From an uncultured Hyphomicrobiaceae bacterium (GTDB taxonomy: Bacteria > Pseudomonadota > Alphaproteobacteria > Rhizobiales > CALHAX01), in NCBI GenBank assembly GCA_937931785.1, contig CALHAX010000039.1:1-64000 (forward strand): a stretch of 64,000 nt of DNA, in the 5' to 3' direction. Positions 10,373 to 21,205 of the stretch are shown here, piece by piece. Under the pieces are notes generated by a model. The model worked only from the letters and a program-made list of their open reading frames with translations, did not search any database and had not been told where the DNA came from. Numbering within the stretch: position 1 is the first letter of the stretch; the number at the start of each line of letters is the position of its first letter. Position numbers and translations under genes: made by a program.

Positions 10373-11425
10373 TCAGGCTGATGGTTGCGTCTTTGGATCA
10401 GTGTCACCGGTTCCAGATGTCTCGTCTGATGCGGCAGCGACTGCATCATCTTCGGCGTCCGGCGTGATCGTTGCGTTGCCGTCGTCGTCGCTGTTCAGGT
10501 GGATACTGTGCCCGTTCATTTGTGCAACGCCATTGCCGATATGGCTTTCAGCCTTGGCAATCTTCGCGTCAGCGGCGGGTTCGCGCATAAGAATGTGACA
10601 TAGGCGTGCAAGCGTATCGCGCATGTCGTGACGGTGCACGACCATGTCGACCATCCCGTGTTCCAGGAGATACTCCGAACGCTGAAACCCTTCTGGCAAT
10701 TGCTCGCGGATGGTCTGTTCTATAACGCGAGGGCCGGCAAATCCGATTAGCGCTCCGGGTTCAGCAATGTGAATGTCGCCGAGCATGGCATAGGACGCGG
10801 TAACGCCGCCAGTCGTCGGGTGTGTCAGGACCACGATGTAGGGCAGAGCTGCGTCGCGGAGTTTTTGCACAGCGACTGTCGTGCGTGGCATCTGCATAAG
10901 GGACAGAATGCCTTCCTGCATGCGTGCGCCGCCGGATGCTGCAAACATGATGAAGGGAGATTTAAGCTCAACCGCTCGCAGCATGCCTGTCACGACAGCT
11001 TCACCGGCTGCCATGCCAAGTGATCCACCCATGAACTTGAAGTCCTGCACCGCGACAACGGCTGGAATATCATCAAGCATACCTTCGCCGACAAGCACAG
11101 CATCGTCGAGGGATGTCTGATCGCGGGCGGCCTTCAGACGGTCCGTATACTTTTTCTCGTCACGAAACTTGAGAGGATCGAGAGGTACGCCAGGAACTTC
11201 GACCTTTTCGTATGCGCCATCATCGAAAACACTCTTGAGACGCGTCTCCGCTGCCATGCGCATGTGGAAGTCTGATCCGGGCACAACAAACTGGTTGGCT
11301 TCCAGATCCTTGTAGAAAACCATCTGTCCGGATTGCGGGCACTTCACCCACAGATCGTCGGGGGTGTCTGACTTTTGCCAGATACCCCGAATTTTCGGAC
11401 GGACAACGTTATTGATCCAGTTCAC
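10373..11425 (-). CDS. accD: Acetyl-CoA carboxylase carboxyltransferase subunit beta
   Basis: [47 protein letters not shown]; trp-accD-folC gene order. Confidence 0.95.
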   Translation of the reverse strand: MNWINNVVRPKIRGIWQKSDTPDDLWVKCPQSGQMVFYKDLEANQFVVPGSDFHMRMAAETRLKSVFDDGAYEKVEVPGVPLDPLKFRDEKKYTDRLKAARDQTSLDDAVLVGEGMLDDIPAVVAVQDFKFMGGSLGMAAGEAVVTGMLRAVELKSPFIMFAASGGARMQEGILSLMQMPRTTVAVQKLRDAALPYIVVLTHPTTGGVTASYAMLGDIHIAEPGALIGFAGPRVIEQTIREQLPEGFQRSEYLLEHGMVDMVVHRHDMRDTLARLCHILMREPAADAKIAKAESHIGNGVAQMNGHSIHLNSDDDGNATITPDAEDDAVAAASDETSGTGDTDPKTQPSA

Positions 11426-11491
11426 TGACCTGACGCCTCTCGGGACGATTAAAATGTAGCGGCTCTGCGATGGTGCCGATTTGTCTCTAGT

Positions 11492-12331
11492 CTAACCGCC
11501 CCGAACGGCCTGGGAAAGCTCACCGACCAGTTTCAACACGGCTGAAACCGTTTTTTCTGTTGCTTTCCCCTTATTATCAAGGGTTTCCGTGATCGCATTA
11601 ACCAAAGCGGAGCCAACCACCACCCCATCACCGGTTGCTGCAATGTCGCGCGCCTGCTCCGGTGTCTTGACCCCAAATCCGACCGCTATTGGCAAATGGG
11701 TCTTTGCCCGGATTTTTTCAACCCTTGCGCGCACGTCGTCCGGGTTGGGAGCTGCGGTGCCGGTTATACCCATTATCGAAACGTAGTATACGAACCCACT
11801 GGTGTTATTCAGCACGGCGGGAAGCCGGTTTTCGTCTGTCGTCGGTGTTGCGAGGCGGATGAAATTAATGTTGTGTTTCATCGCGGGGAGACACAATTCG
11901 TCGTCGGCTTCCGGTGGCATATCGACAATGATCAAGCCATCAACACCTGCCGCTTCAGCGTCGACAAGGAATTGTTCCGTTGGGTAGACGTAGATCGGAT
12001 TGAAATATCCCATCAAAACGATTGGCGTGTCGCTATCGCTTTCACGAAATGTGCGGACCATATCGAGTGTCTTGCGGACATTTTCGCCGGCTTTCAATGC
12101 GCGCTGAGACGATGCCTGAATCGCGGGACCGTCCGCCATCGGGTCAGAAAACGGCATTCCAAGTTCGATGACGTCAGCGCCGGCCCCCGGCAAACCCATC
12201 AAAATGGATTTCGAAGTTTCGTGATCCGGATCACCGGCTGTCACGAAGGTGACAAGCGCCGAGCGGCCTTCGTCTTTCAACTTTGCGAACCGACGGTCGA
12301 TCCGTGTTTCTTTCATCATGTCGGATGTCAT
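11492..12331 (-). CDS. trpA: Tryptophan synthase subunit alpha
   Basis: [51 protein letters not shown]. Confidence 0.96.
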   Translation of the reverse strand: MTSDMMKETRIDRRFAKLKDEGRSALVTFVTAGDPDHETSKSILMGLPGAGADVIELGMPFSDPMADGPAIQASSQRALKAGENVRKTLDMVRTFRESDSDTPIVLMGYFNPIYVYPTEQFLVDAEAAGVDGLIIVDMPPEADDELCLPAMKHNINFIRLATPTTDENRLPAVLNNTSGFVYYVSIMGITGTAAPNPDDVRARVEKIRAKTHLPIAVGFGVKTPEQARDIAATGDGVVVGSALVNAITETLDNKGKATEKTVSAVLKLVGELSQAVRGG

Positions 12332-12391
12332 TCCATCAGTTCGTTTTAATCGAGCTCTCAGCGAGCTATCTGTTCGTCTGCTTCGGGCGCG

Positions 12392-13624
12392 TTATATGTC
12401 CATGCCGAGATGCTCTGCAACGGCGAAGATATCCTTATCGCCCCGACCGCAGAGGTTCATGACAATGATCTGGTTCTTGTCCATCGTTGGGGCGAGTTTC
12501 TGAACGTAAGACAATGCGTGGGCTGGCTCGAGAGCAGGTATGATGCCTTCGTGTTTCGTGCAGAGCTTGAAGGCCTCAAGGGCTTCCTTGTCAGTTGCGC
12601 CGACGTAATTCACGCGACCTGTTTCCTTGAGCCAGGAATGCTCCGGCCCGATACCTGGATAGTCGAGCCCTGCGGAGATGGAATACCCATCCTTGATCTG
12701 TCCATCTTCGTCCTGAAGCAGATAGGTGCGGTTTCCGTGAAGGACACCGGGTTTGCCACCGCGCAACGAGGCGCAATGCTCTCCACTTTCCACACCATGG
12801 CCTTCGGCTTCGACGCCGTAGATTGCAACGTCCGGATCATCCAGGAACGGATGAAAAAGGCCGATTGCGTTCGATCCGCCACCGATGCAGGCGACCAGCG
12901 CATCTGGCAAGCGACCGTTGCCTTCGTGTTCTTCGAGCTGCCAGCGGGTTTCGTGACCGATGATGGACTGGAAATTGCGGACCATCTCCGGGTAGGGGTG
13001 TGGGCCGGCTGCGGTGCCGATGATGTAGAAGGTGTCTTCGACGTTTGCCACCCAGTCCCGCAGTGCCTCGTTCATCGCGTCCTTGAGCGTTCCGGTTCCG
13101 GCTGTCACAGGTACGATTTCGGCACCGAGCAGGCGCATGCGGAAGACGTTCGGCTTTTGACGCTCGATATCGGTTGCGCCCATGTAAACGACGCAGGGCA
13201 GGCCAAAACGTGCGGCCACAGTTGCGACGGCGACGCCGTGTTGGCCAGCACCTGTTTCTGCGATAATTCGTTTCTTACCCATGCGGTTGGCAAGCTGAAT
13301 CTGGCCGAGGCAGTTGTTGATCTTGTGTGAACCGGTATGGTTCAACTCATCGCGCTTGAAGTAGATCTTTGCGCCGCCGATGGCGTTTGTGAGCCGTTCT
13401 GCGAAATAAAGCGGGCTCGGGCGACCGGCGTAATGCTTGTTCAGATGATCCAGTTCGGCCTTGAATTCGGGGTCGACCTTGGCTGCCTCGTACGCCTTTT
13501 CCAGGTCGAGAATCAGCGGCATCAGCGTTTCGGCGACATATCGTCCGCCGAAGATGCCGAAGTGTCCCTGTTCGTCCGGTCCGGTGCGGTAGCTGTTCAG
13601 CTTTGCATCCTCAGGCGTCGACAT
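12392..13624 (-). CDS. trpB: Tryptophan synthase subunit beta
   Basis: [42 protein letters not shown] motif. Confidence 0.97.
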   Translation of the reverse strand: MSTPEDAKLNSYRTGPDEQGHFGIFGGRYVAETLMPLILDLEKAYEAAKVDPEFKAELDHLNKHYAGRPSPLYFAERLTNAIGGAKIYFKRDELNHTGSHKINNCLGQIQLANRMGKKRIIAETGAGQHGVAVATVAARFGLPCVVYMGATDIERQKPNVFRMRLLGAEIVPVTAGTGTLKDAMNEALRDWVANVEDTFYIIGTAAGPHPYPEMVRNFQSIIGHETRWQLEEHEGNGRLPDALVACIGGGSNAIGLFHPFLDDPDVAIYGVEAEGHGVESGEHCASLRGGKPGVLHGNRTYLLQDEDGQIKDGYSISAGLDYPGIGPEHSWLKETGRVNYVGATDKEALEAFKLCTKHEGIIPALEPAHALSYVQKLAPTMDKNQIIVMNLCGRGDKDIFAVAEHLGMDI

Positions 13625-14309
13625 GTGATTTCACTCCTTGAACAGATTGCGTTGCGGACTTTGCGGCGGCAATGAACGCGGCGATGAGTGCTTCGTCCTT
13701 TATGCCCCGCGCGCACTCAACGCCTGACGATACGTCGACGGCTGTAGCACCGGTTTTGCGAATGGCTGCTCCAACATTGTTTGTGTTGAGTCCGCCGGAC
13801 AGCATCCAGGGTTGGGTGTGATCGTGCGCTTCGAGTAAGCTCCAGTCGAACTGTTCGCCATTCCCACCGGGCAACGTGGTGTTTCCATCTGAAGTTGATA
13901 TGACTGAGGGTTTGGCGTCGAACAAGATCATGTCTGCACTACGCGCGTAACGGCGCGCGTCAACCACGTCCTCGGACGTGGCAACTTTCAACGCTTTCAT
14001 GATCGAAGCGTCCGTGCGCTGGCGGATTTCAGCAATGCGTTCTGGTGTTTCCGAGCCGTGGAGTTGAATGATGTCGGGTTGCACGCTTGCGATCACGTCA
14101 TTCAACAGTGCGTCGTCCGGATCGACAAACAGGGCTACAATCCTGGCCTTGCCGCGGGCCAGATCCGCCAAGGCGATTGCGTCCGTTACGTCGATGTTTC
14201 GAGGACTTGGAGCGTAAAAGACCAGACCCACATAGTTCACGCCCGCAGCCAGCGCCGCGTTGAGCGTCGCAGCAGTTTTTAGTCCGCAAATTTTGACGTC
14301 AACCGGCAT
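13611..14309 (-). CDS. trpF: Phosphoribosylanthranilate isomerase
   Basis: [44 protein letters not shown]; precedes trpB. Confidence 0.95.
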   Translation of the reverse strand: MPVDVKICGLKTAATLNAALAAGVNYVGLVFYAPSPRNIDVTDAIALADLARGKARIVALFVDPDDALLNDVIASVQPDIIQLHGSETPERIAEIRQRTDASIMKALKVATSEDVVDARRYARSADMILFDAKPSVISTSDGNTTLPGGNGEQFDWSLLEAHDHTQPWMLSGGLNTNNVGAAIRKTGATAVDVSSGVECARGIKDEALIAAFIAAAKSATQSVQGVKSHVDA

Positions 14310-14478
14310 TGGATCTTGAACAACTTGTAAATGGGTAGAAACGGGATGTTATCATAACCACTGCGCGTTCACCCGTGAAACTAGGGGATCGTCGAATGCG
14401 TGTCTAACGCAAAGCAAATAGCGCAGCAGCGGCTTTTGACGCAGGCTTACCGTTCTCAGGTTGCGGGTGAGAGCCTTG

Positions 14479-14820
14479 TCAGGCTGCAGGCAAGCCGGGA
14501 CGAACGGTCATGTCGCGTTCACCTGTCAGGCGATCTGCTTCCTGCTTCCATTTGTATGCTTCGCGTGTGCGTTGCCGTGCTGTTTTGCGCCACTTGCCCT
14601 GCGAGAACCAGGATGCGGCGCCACCAAGGATCATACCAAAGAACAAAGCTGCGAACATGTATATGAAGAACGGAGCGTTGATGGAAAACACGGGGTTTTC
14701 CGGTTTGAACGGATCAAGCACCAGCGTCACATCGTGACGGTTCGCAACGGCGAGGGTGACGAAGAATATTGCAGAAATCGCCATGATAACGAGCTTCGCA
14801 AGGCGCCAGATCAGACCCAT
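14479..14820 (-). CDS. LapA-domain (DUF1049) membrane protein
   Basis: Two hydrophobic segments and a C-terminal basic region; located between trpF and ihfB as in many Alphaproteobacteria. Confidence 0.7.
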   Translation of the reverse strand: MGLIWRLAKLVIMAISAIFFVTLAVANRHDVTLVLDPFKPENPVFSINAPFFIYMFAALFFGMILGGAASWFSQGKWRKTARQRTREAYKWKQEADRLTGERDMTVRPGLPAA

Positions 14821-14927
14821 TTTTCTCTACCTTCAAGTTTGGGAGTATCCCGCGTCCCTGTGTCCTCAGGTCTGTGCAGCCTTTAAATGGCGACCTGAAA
14901 ACGTTTCAATTTGAAAACATCAGAACT

Positions 14928-15245
14928 TCAAGCATTCATCGCGTTGAATTCTGCTTCCTCACCATCCCTGTTCAACCGTTCGCGTAATTCTTTGCCGGTC
15001 TTGAAAAACGGTACATACTTTTCTTCCACCAGAACGGGTTCGCCTGTTCTTGGATTGCGTCCGCGCCGCGCTGCGCGATGCTTGACAGTGAACGCTCCAA
15101 ACCCTCGTAACTCGACCCGGTCACCGCGTGCGAGTGCATCTGTAATTTCTTCCAGAATGACGTTAACAATCTGTTCAACGTCCTTGTGAAGCAGATGCTG
15201 GTTGGCGGCCGCAATACGCTGAACCAACTCCGACTTGATCATCAT
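14928..15245 (-). CDS. ihfB: Integration host factor subunit beta
   Basis: [63 protein letters not shown] signature. Confidence 0.95.
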   Translation of the reverse strand: MMIKSELVQRIAAANQHLLHKDVEQIVNVILEEITDALARGDRVELRGFGAFTVKHRAARRGRNPRTGEPVLVEEKYVPFFKTGKELRERLNRDGEEAEFNAMNA

Positions 15246-15289
15246 TTACCCCTACTGACAAACAACACGATGTCATTGTTCTGGCTGCT

Positions 15290-16267
15290 TTATTGGCTGG
15301 GAACCTGCCAAACGGAGAGCAGACCGTCAAGCCGCAGACGCTGTAACAGTGGTTCGTTTTTCAGGGCTTGCGCCAGATCGGTGTCAGCAAAGCCCAACAT
15401 GCTGGCGATCCTTGAGAAAAGGCCCAGTCCGCTGGCGTCACTGGCTGGGGTCCAGGCTTCGACAGGCAGGTCCACCTTGATGTTGCGCTGGCCTTCGAGC
15501 CAGGCAATAGCTTCGGCTTCACCGCCTAATTCATCGACCAGTTTCAGGGTTTGTGCCACGCGGCCCGAGTAAATCCGTCCGTTGACGAGGCCGGGCACCT
15601 CGGTTTCGGTGATCTTGCGACGTTCCTTGACGAGATCGATGAACCAGCGATGGGACTCAGCGACCATTTCCTCGACCAGGGCGCGGCTTTCGCCGTCCAA
15701 TGGTTTGAACATGGACGGACTGGCCTTGAGTGTCCCGCTTTTCATTTCGTTCATGCGGACGCCGAGCTTTTCCAGAACGCCATGCACTTCGGCCCATTGA
15801 AAAATCACGCCTACCGAGCCAGTGATGCTGTTGCCACGCGCGACGATCCGATCGCTGGCAATGCCCACGATGTAGGCTGCAGACGCTGCGACAGTGCCGA
15901 ACACTGCGACCACCGGTTTCTTTTCGGAAATCCGGCGGATGGATTCGTAGAGCGCTTCGCCGCCAGTGGTCGTTCCGCCGGGGCTGTTGACGCGCAAGAG
16001 CACCGCTTTCACGTGATCTGCTTTTGCGATTTCATCCAGCATCTTGAGCTGGCGGTGGTCTTCCGTGATCAGACCTGAAATCGAAACGCGGGCGATCTGT
16101 TCTTTTGTGCCGAGGCCAGTGTTGCTGGCTATTCGGCCAAATATAGCAGCGATCGCGACAACTGCGGCAACGATTGCAATGATGCGCCACTTGCCGGCGC
16201 GGCGGCGCAATTGACGTCGTTCGACAACGGCTTCTGCATCTAGGGACACGGCAGGCAACTCCATCAA
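15290..16267 (-). CDS. sppA: Signal peptide peptidase SppA (S49)
   Basis: N-terminal TM; VKAVLLRVNSPGGTTTGGEALYESIRRI, ASAAYIVGIASDRIVARGNSITGSVGVIFQ. Confidence 0.93.
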   Translation of the reverse strand: MMELPAVSLDAEAVVERRQLRRRAGKWRIIAIVAAVVAIAAIFGRIASNTGLGTKEQIARVSISGLITEDHRQLKMLDEIAKADHVKAVLLRVNSPGGTTTGGEALYESIRRISEKKPVVAVFGTVAASAAYIVGIASDRIVARGNSITGSVGVIFQWAEVHGVLEKLGVRMNEMKSGTLKASPSMFKPLDGESRALVEEMVAESHRWFIDLVKERRKITETEVPGLVNGRIYSGRVAQTLKLVDELGGEAEAIAWLEGQRNIKVDLPVEAWTPASDASGLGLFSRIASMLGFADTDLAQALKNEPLLQRLRLDGLLSVWQVPSQ

Positions 16268-16283
16268 CGGGTTTGGGGCAGCT

Positions 16284-16332
16284 CAAAAAAACAGCCACCG
16301 CAAATCCTGATACCACAGGACTGCGATGGCTG
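16284..16332 (-). terminator. Rho-independent terminator downstream of rpsA
   Basis: Minus strand: CAGCCATCGCA..TCCTG..CAGGA..TTGCGGTGGCTG followed by a run of Ts. Confidence 0.75.
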
Positions 16333-16365
16333 CACAGATACGATAGAATGGCAGGCGGGTGGTTT

Positions 16366-18099
16366 CTAGCTTTCGCTGTCGCCTTCGTCGCCTTCCTTCT
16401 GCTTGAGCGCGGCGCCCAGAATATCGCCGAGTGATGCGCCACTGTCGGATGACCCGAACTGAGCGACAGCTTCTTTTTCGTCGGCGATTTCGAGTGCCTT
16501 GATCGACAGGTTGACCTTGCGGGTCTTGTTGTCGATCGATGTGACAGCTGCATCGAGCTTCTGACCAACCGAGAAGCGTTCCGGTCGTTGTTCCGCACGA
16601 TCACGGGACAGATCGGAACGGCGGATGTAGGACAATGCCTCGGTGTCTGCGATCACGACTTCCAGACCGCCATCCTCGACCTTGACGACTTCACATGTGA
16701 CGCGGGTGCCACGGCGCAGATCGCCAGCGGCTTCGAGCGGGTCACCATCAAGCTGCTTGATGCCCAGCGAGATACGTTCCTTGTCCGGATCCACTTCAAG
16801 GATTACGGCGTTGACCATGTCACCCTTGTTATAATCGTTGATGGCTTCTTCGCCGGCACGGTTCCAGTCGATGTCTGACAGATGCACCATGCCGTCCACA
16901 CCACCTTCGAGGCCGATAAACAGGCCGAACTCGGTGATGTTGCGAACTTCGCCTTCGACTTTCGTGCCGGGCTTGAATGTTTCCGCAAACTGCTCCCACG
17001 GATTTTCCTGCGTCTGCTTGAGGCCAAGCGAGATGCGTCGTTTCTGCGGATCCACTTCGAGAACCTGAACTTCCACTTCCTGGCTTGTCGCAACAATCTT
17101 GCCCGGGTGAACGTTCTTTTTCGTCCAGCTCATTTCCGAGACGTGGATGAGGCCTTCGACACCGGCTTCCAGTTCGACGAACGCACCGTAGTCGGCGATG
17201 TTCGTGACCTTGCCTGTAAAGCGCGCATCGATCGGGTATTTTGCTTCGATGCCTTCCCACGGATCAGCCTGGAGCTGTTTGATGCCGAGCGAGATGCGCT
17301 GGCTTTCCTGGTTGATACGAATGATCTGCACTTTTACATCTTCGCCGACGTTGACGATTTCGCTTGGGTGGCTGACACGGCGCCACGCCATGTCGGTCAC
17401 GTGAAGCAGGCCATCAATGCCGCCGAGGTCGATAAATGCACCGTAGTCGGTGATGTTCTTGACGGTGCCTTCAATGATCTGACCCTCGGCCAGTTTGCCA
17501 ACAATTTCCGTGCGCTGTTCTGCACGTGTTTCTTCCAGGATCGAACGACGCGAAACGACGATATTGCCGCGACGCTTGTCCATCTTGAGAATCTGGAATG
17601 GTTGAGGCGTGCGCATCAGCGGACCGATATCGCGAACCGGGCGCACATCCACCTGGCTGCCTGGCAGGAAGGCTACAGCGCCGTCGAGATCGACTGTGAA
17701 GCCGCCCTTGACCTTGTTGAAGATCATGCCTTCAACTTTTTCACCGTCTGCGAATTTTTTCTCCAGACGGATCCAGCTTTCTTCACGACGGGCTTTCTCA
17801 CGCGAGAGTACCGCTTCACCGAGCGCATTTTCCACGCGCTCAAGGTAGACTTCGACCGTATCGCCTACTGAAATCGAAACATCGGATCCAGGGACGGAAA
17901 ATTCCTTGAGAGGGACGCGCCCTTCTGTTTTCAGGCCCACGTCGACGACGGCGAGATCTTTCTCGATTGCGACGACGTTGCCTTTGACAACTGAGCCTTC
18001 AAGGAGCGTGTCCGATCCGAGGCTTTCTTCCAACATCGCTGCGAAGTCGGCGGTCGATGGGTTCATGCCATCCATGGATGACGTTGCGGTAGCGTTCAT
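16366..18099 (-). CDS. rpsA: 30S ribosomal protein S1
   Basis: 577 aa with repeated S1 domains (e.g. GAFIDLGGIDGLLHVTDMAW, GAFVELEAGVEGLIHVSEMSW, GLFIGLEGGVDGMVHLSDIDW). Confidence 0.97.
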   Translation of the reverse strand: MNATATSSMDGMNPSTADFAAMLEESLGSDTLLEGSVVKGNVVAIEKDLAVVDVGLKTEGRVPLKEFSVPGSDVSISVGDTVEVYLERVENALGEAVLSREKARREESWIRLEKKFADGEKVEGMIFNKVKGGFTVDLDGAVAFLPGSQVDVRPVRDIGPLMRTPQPFQILKMDKRRGNIVVSRRSILEETRAEQRTEIVGKLAEGQIIEGTVKNITDYGAFIDLGGIDGLLHVTDMAWRRVSHPSEIVNVGEDVKVQIIRINQESQRISLGIKQLQADPWEGIEAKYPIDARFTGKVTNIADYGAFVELEAGVEGLIHVSEMSWTKKNVHPGKIVATSQEVEVQVLEVDPQKRRISLGLKQTQENPWEQFAETFKPGTKVEGEVRNITEFGLFIGLEGGVDGMVHLSDIDWNRAGEEAINDYNKGDMVNAVILEVDPDKERISLGIKQLDGDPLEAAGDLRRGTRVTCEVVKVEDGGLEVVIADTEALSYIRRSDLSRDRAEQRPERFSVGQKLDAAVTSIDNKTRKVNLSIKALEIADEKEAVAQFGSSDSGASLGDILGAALKQKEGDEGDSES

Positions 18100-18339
18100 T
18101 AAAATTCCTGTTTGCGGTATCGCCTGATTGCGACACGGCGGGGGTTGGTGTTGCTGTTCAAGGGGTACGTGTCAGTCCATCGCGCGTGCGATGGCTCACC
18201 GAAACAGCCCTCATTCGTATTCGATTGTGGAATTCAGGGGACGGGTCTGCTGGGTGGTTGCGCAACACGTGCCCAATCACCCGTATGTTGTCCGATGAAA
18301 ACGTAAAGAAGGGCACAACCGCAAGCGGCGCACCCGGCT

Positions 18340-18978
18340 TTAGCGTTCAAGCAGCCCTTCGATTGCTAAAAGTGCTGCCTGGAACGCTGCTTCTATATCC
18401 AAATCCGTGGTTTCCAGCAAGACCGCATCTTCGGCTTGCGCCAGAGGGGCAACCTCACGTTCCAGGTCACGGCGATCGCGGTTACGGATTTCGCCCTCAA
18501 CCTGATCCCGCGTGACGTCAAAGGTCTTCGCGCGCAACTCATGATAGCGGCGCCGGGCACGCTCTTGCAGGGTTGCGGTTACAAACAATTTGGCACTGGC
18601 GTCCGGGCAGACGATGGTCCCGATATCGCGACCGTCAATCACGGCCCCAGGTGGCGTTGCGGCGAAATCCCTCTGATATTGCAGGATTGTGTCGCGGACT
18701 TCGGGAATGCGAGCCACTATGGAGGCTGCTTCTCCAACGCCACGATCGCGCAGAAACGGATCGTCCAGAGTGTCTGGATCCAGGTTTCGAGCTACCGCGG
18801 TGGCTGCCACCGCATCGCGAAGATCGCCGTTGGCGGCCAGCACGTCGCGGGCGACGGCCCGGTACAGCGTTCCTGTGTCGAGGTACCTCAAGCCGTAGTG
18901 CGCTGCGATGCGTTTGGCCAATGTGCCCTTGCCTGAGGCTGCTGGCCCATCGATTGCGATGATGAGAGGACGGGTCAT
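18340..18978 (-). CDS. cmk: (d)CMP kinase
   Basis: IAIDGPAASGKGTLAKRIAAHYGLRYLDTGTLYRAVA; PPGAVIDGRDIGTIVCPDA. Confidence 0.96.
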   Translation of the reverse strand: MTRPLIIAIDGPAASGKGTLAKRIAAHYGLRYLDTGTLYRAVARDVLAANGDLRDAVAATAVARNLDPDTLDDPFLRDRGVGEAASIVARIPEVRDTILQYQRDFAATPPGAVIDGRDIGTIVCPDASAKLFVTATLQERARRRYHELRAKTFDVTRDQVEGEIRNRDRRDLEREVAPLAQAEDAVLLETTDLDIEAAFQAALLAIEGLLER

Positions 18979-20327
18979 GCGGTGCAGTCTCCGGTGGCAC
19001 GAATATCGGCGCCAAGATCGTTCATGAGGTTGTTGAAGCCAGGAAAACTGGTTGCGATCATGGTTCCGTCGTCCACTGTGATGGGCTGTTCCGCAGCCAA
19101 ACCCATGATCAGGAATGACATCGCGATGCGGTGATCCAACTCGGTTTCGACTTCGGCACCGCCGTTAACCGTTCCGTCTGGCCCGCAGCCGTGAACGGTT
19201 AACGTGGATTCGGTTTCGTCTGCCGTGACCCCGCAGGCTCGAAGCCCCTTCGCCGTCATGTCCAGGCGATCGCATTCCTTGACCCGGAGTTCTTCCAGTC
19301 CGGCCATGTGGGTGGGGCCATCTGCGAACGCGGCAACAACCGCAAGGACCGGATATTCGTCGATCATGGATGGTGCGCGATCATCGGGAACCGAGACGCC
19401 CTTGAGCGGCGATGAAACAACAATGAGATCGGCAACGTCCTCACCGCCTTCCTCGCGACGGTTCATGATTTCGATTTGTGCGCCCATTTCAGTAACCGTG
19501 GTGAGGAATCCGGTGCGCGTGTCGTTCATCAGGACGTTTGTGACGGTTAGTTTTGATTCGGGGATAATCAGTGCGGCTGCGATCAGGAACGCGGTCGAGC
19601 TCGGATCTCCCGGGACGTTGATGTGCAGGCCTTGGAGTGTCGGTTGTCCGATGACCGTAATTACGGTGCCTTCAGAACTGTCCGTTGTCTTCACCTGCGC
19701 CCCAAATGCCCGCAGCATGCGTTCTGTGTGATCGCGGGTTGGAATTGGTTCGACGACAGATGTCTCACCTGCTGCGTGCAGGCCAGCAAGCAGAACGGCT
19801 GATTTTACTTGTGCCGAGGGAACGGGCAGAACGTAACGGATCGGCACAAGATCGCCGGGGCCGGTGATTGTCAGAGGTAATGTGCCTTTGGCGTTCGATT
19901 CAGAGCCGTCGACTTGCAATCCCATATCCCGCAGAGGGTTGAGAACGCGTTCCATCGGACGTTTTGAAAGTGACGCGTCGCCGATCAGTTTTGCCTGGAA
20001 ATTCTGGCCTGCAAGAACGCCCATCATCAGCCGTACTGCGGTGCCGGAGTTTCCGAAATCGAGAGGCGTGTCCGGCCTTCGAAGGCCGCCAATGCCGCGA
20101 CCAACCACACGCCATTGCTCCGCATGCTCCGTGACGGGAACCCCCATTGCCCGCAGGGCATCTGCTGTTGCAACAACATCCTCGGAGCGCAAAAGGCCGT
20201 CTATGGTTGTCTCGCCGATCGCGAGGGCCCCGAACAAGAGCGCGCGGTGAGACATCGACTTGTCGCCGGGCGCACGAATCTCGCCTGCGAGCGGTCCCCC
20301 GCGTCGCGCGACCAGTGGTTCGGACAT
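18975..20327 (-). CDS. aroA: 3-phosphoshikimate 1-carboxyvinyltransferase
   Basis: EIRAPGDKSMSHRALLFGALA, LDFGNSGTAVRLMMG; likely start at MSEPLVARRGG (20327) within the longer ORF. Confidence 0.95.
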   Translation of the reverse strand: MSEPLVARRGGPLAGEIRAPGDKSMSHRALLFGALAIGETTIDGLLRSEDVVATADALRAMGVPVTEHAEQWRVVGRGIGGLRRPDTPLDFGNSGTAVRLMMGVLAGQNFQAKLIGDASLSKRPMERVLNPLRDMGLQVDGSESNAKGTLPLTITGPGDLVPIRYVLPVPSAQVKSAVLLAGLHAAGETSVVEPIPTRDHTERMLRAFGAQVKTTDSSEGTVITVIGQPTLQGLHINVPGDPSSTAFLIAAALIIPESKLTVTNVLMNDTRTGFLTTVTEMGAQIEIMNRREEGGEDVADLIVVSSPLKGVSVPDDRAPSMIDEYPVLAVVAAFADGPTHMAGLEELRVKECDRLDMTAKGLRACGVTADETESTLTVHGCGPDGTVNGGAEVETELDHRIAMSFLIMGLAAEQPITVDDGTMIATSFPGFNNLMNDLGADIRATGDCTA

Positions 20328-20537
20328 TTTGAAGACCTCAGTTCGGAGTGTGCCGGGGTACAGATTTGACCATTGTGCCCGGAGCTTGCTGGCAAATAAC
20401 AATGGGTTGGGCGGGACTGTCAACGCGTCGGTTCTTGCCGGGTGCCATCACGAAGGTTTTGACAGTCGATCCCGTGTCGTGGCAAGGGAGCGTCAATCCA
20501 ATTTTCAGTTGTTCCCAGAACCCGAAAGAGGCCACCA

Positions 20538-20903
20538 ATGTCGCAGAAAGCTGCGCGCGGCACAAAACGCACCTGCCAAGGATGCGCTGCTCGATTTTAT
20601 GATCTTGAAAACACTCCGATCGTCTGTCCGATGTGCGAGGCGGAGTTCAAACTGGCTCCTGCCGATATAAAGGAAGAGGATATCGAGGTTGAAGAGGTCG
20701 ATACTCCTGTCGCCGCTGCCGCAGTTCCCGTCGATGAACCGGATGTGGTGGATGAAGAAGCTGATGAACTTGCAGACATCGAGACAGATGATGTCGATCT
20801 TCCGAGCAGTGAGGATGACAATACTTTCATCGAAGACGACGAAGATCCGAACGCAAGCGTGTCGGCAATCGTCCCAACAAAGTCTAGCGGCGACGATAAC
20901 TGA
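20538..20903 (+). CDS. TIGR02300 family protein (FYDLN acid domain)
   Basis: KAARGTKRTCQGCAARFYDLENTPIVCPMCEAEF plus a highly acidic C-terminus. Confidence 0.9.
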   Translation: MSQKAARGTKRTCQGCAARFYDLENTPIVCPMCEAEFKLAPADIKEEDIEVEEVDTPVAAAAVPVDEPDVVDEEADELADIETDDVDLPSSEDDNTFIEDDEDPNASVSAIVPTKSSGDDN

Positions 20904-20965
20904 GACATGACCAAGTCGTCGGTATAAATTATTCGATCAAGACTTGATGTTTTTCCACAGTCTTG

Positions 20966-20998
20966 AGCCCGCCGCAGACCCTGCGGCGGGCTTTTTGT
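20966..20998 (+). terminator. Rho-independent terminator
   Basis: AGCCCGCCGCAG-acc-CTGCGGCGGGCTtttttg: 12-bp perfect stem, 3-nt loop, T-tract. Confidence 0.93.
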
Positions 20999-21165
20999 TT
21001 TGATTTTTAAAGATTTTGACCGAAATATTTGCTGCAATTGACTCGAATACTATGGATTTTGCTTTCAGCGCGAGTCATGATGATCTCTCGTTATCTCATG
21101 TATACACGGATTTTCTTATGTAATTCGTCAGTATCAGATCGTGAGATTTCAAGTTAAATTGGGGC

Positions 21166-21189
21166 TGCAACAAATAAATGCTTGTTGCA
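21166..21189. promoter_or_regulatory. Inverted repeat upstream of autoinducer synthase-like gene
   Basis: TGCAACAA-ataaatgc-TTGTTGCA, perfect 8-bp arms, about 17 nt upstream of the probable ATG (21206) and just before GGAG. Confidence 0.5.
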
Positions 21190-21205
21190 AGACTTGGAGT
21201 TTGAA

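Noticed and set aside
12410-13330. 306-aa + strand ORF antisense to trpB
   Set aside because: Fully antisense to a confidently identified trpB; no recognisable domain.
16882-17871. 329-aa + strand ORF antisense to rpsA
   Set aside because: Fully overlaps the rpsA coding sequence; low-complexity translation typical of the antisense frame of a GC-biased gene.
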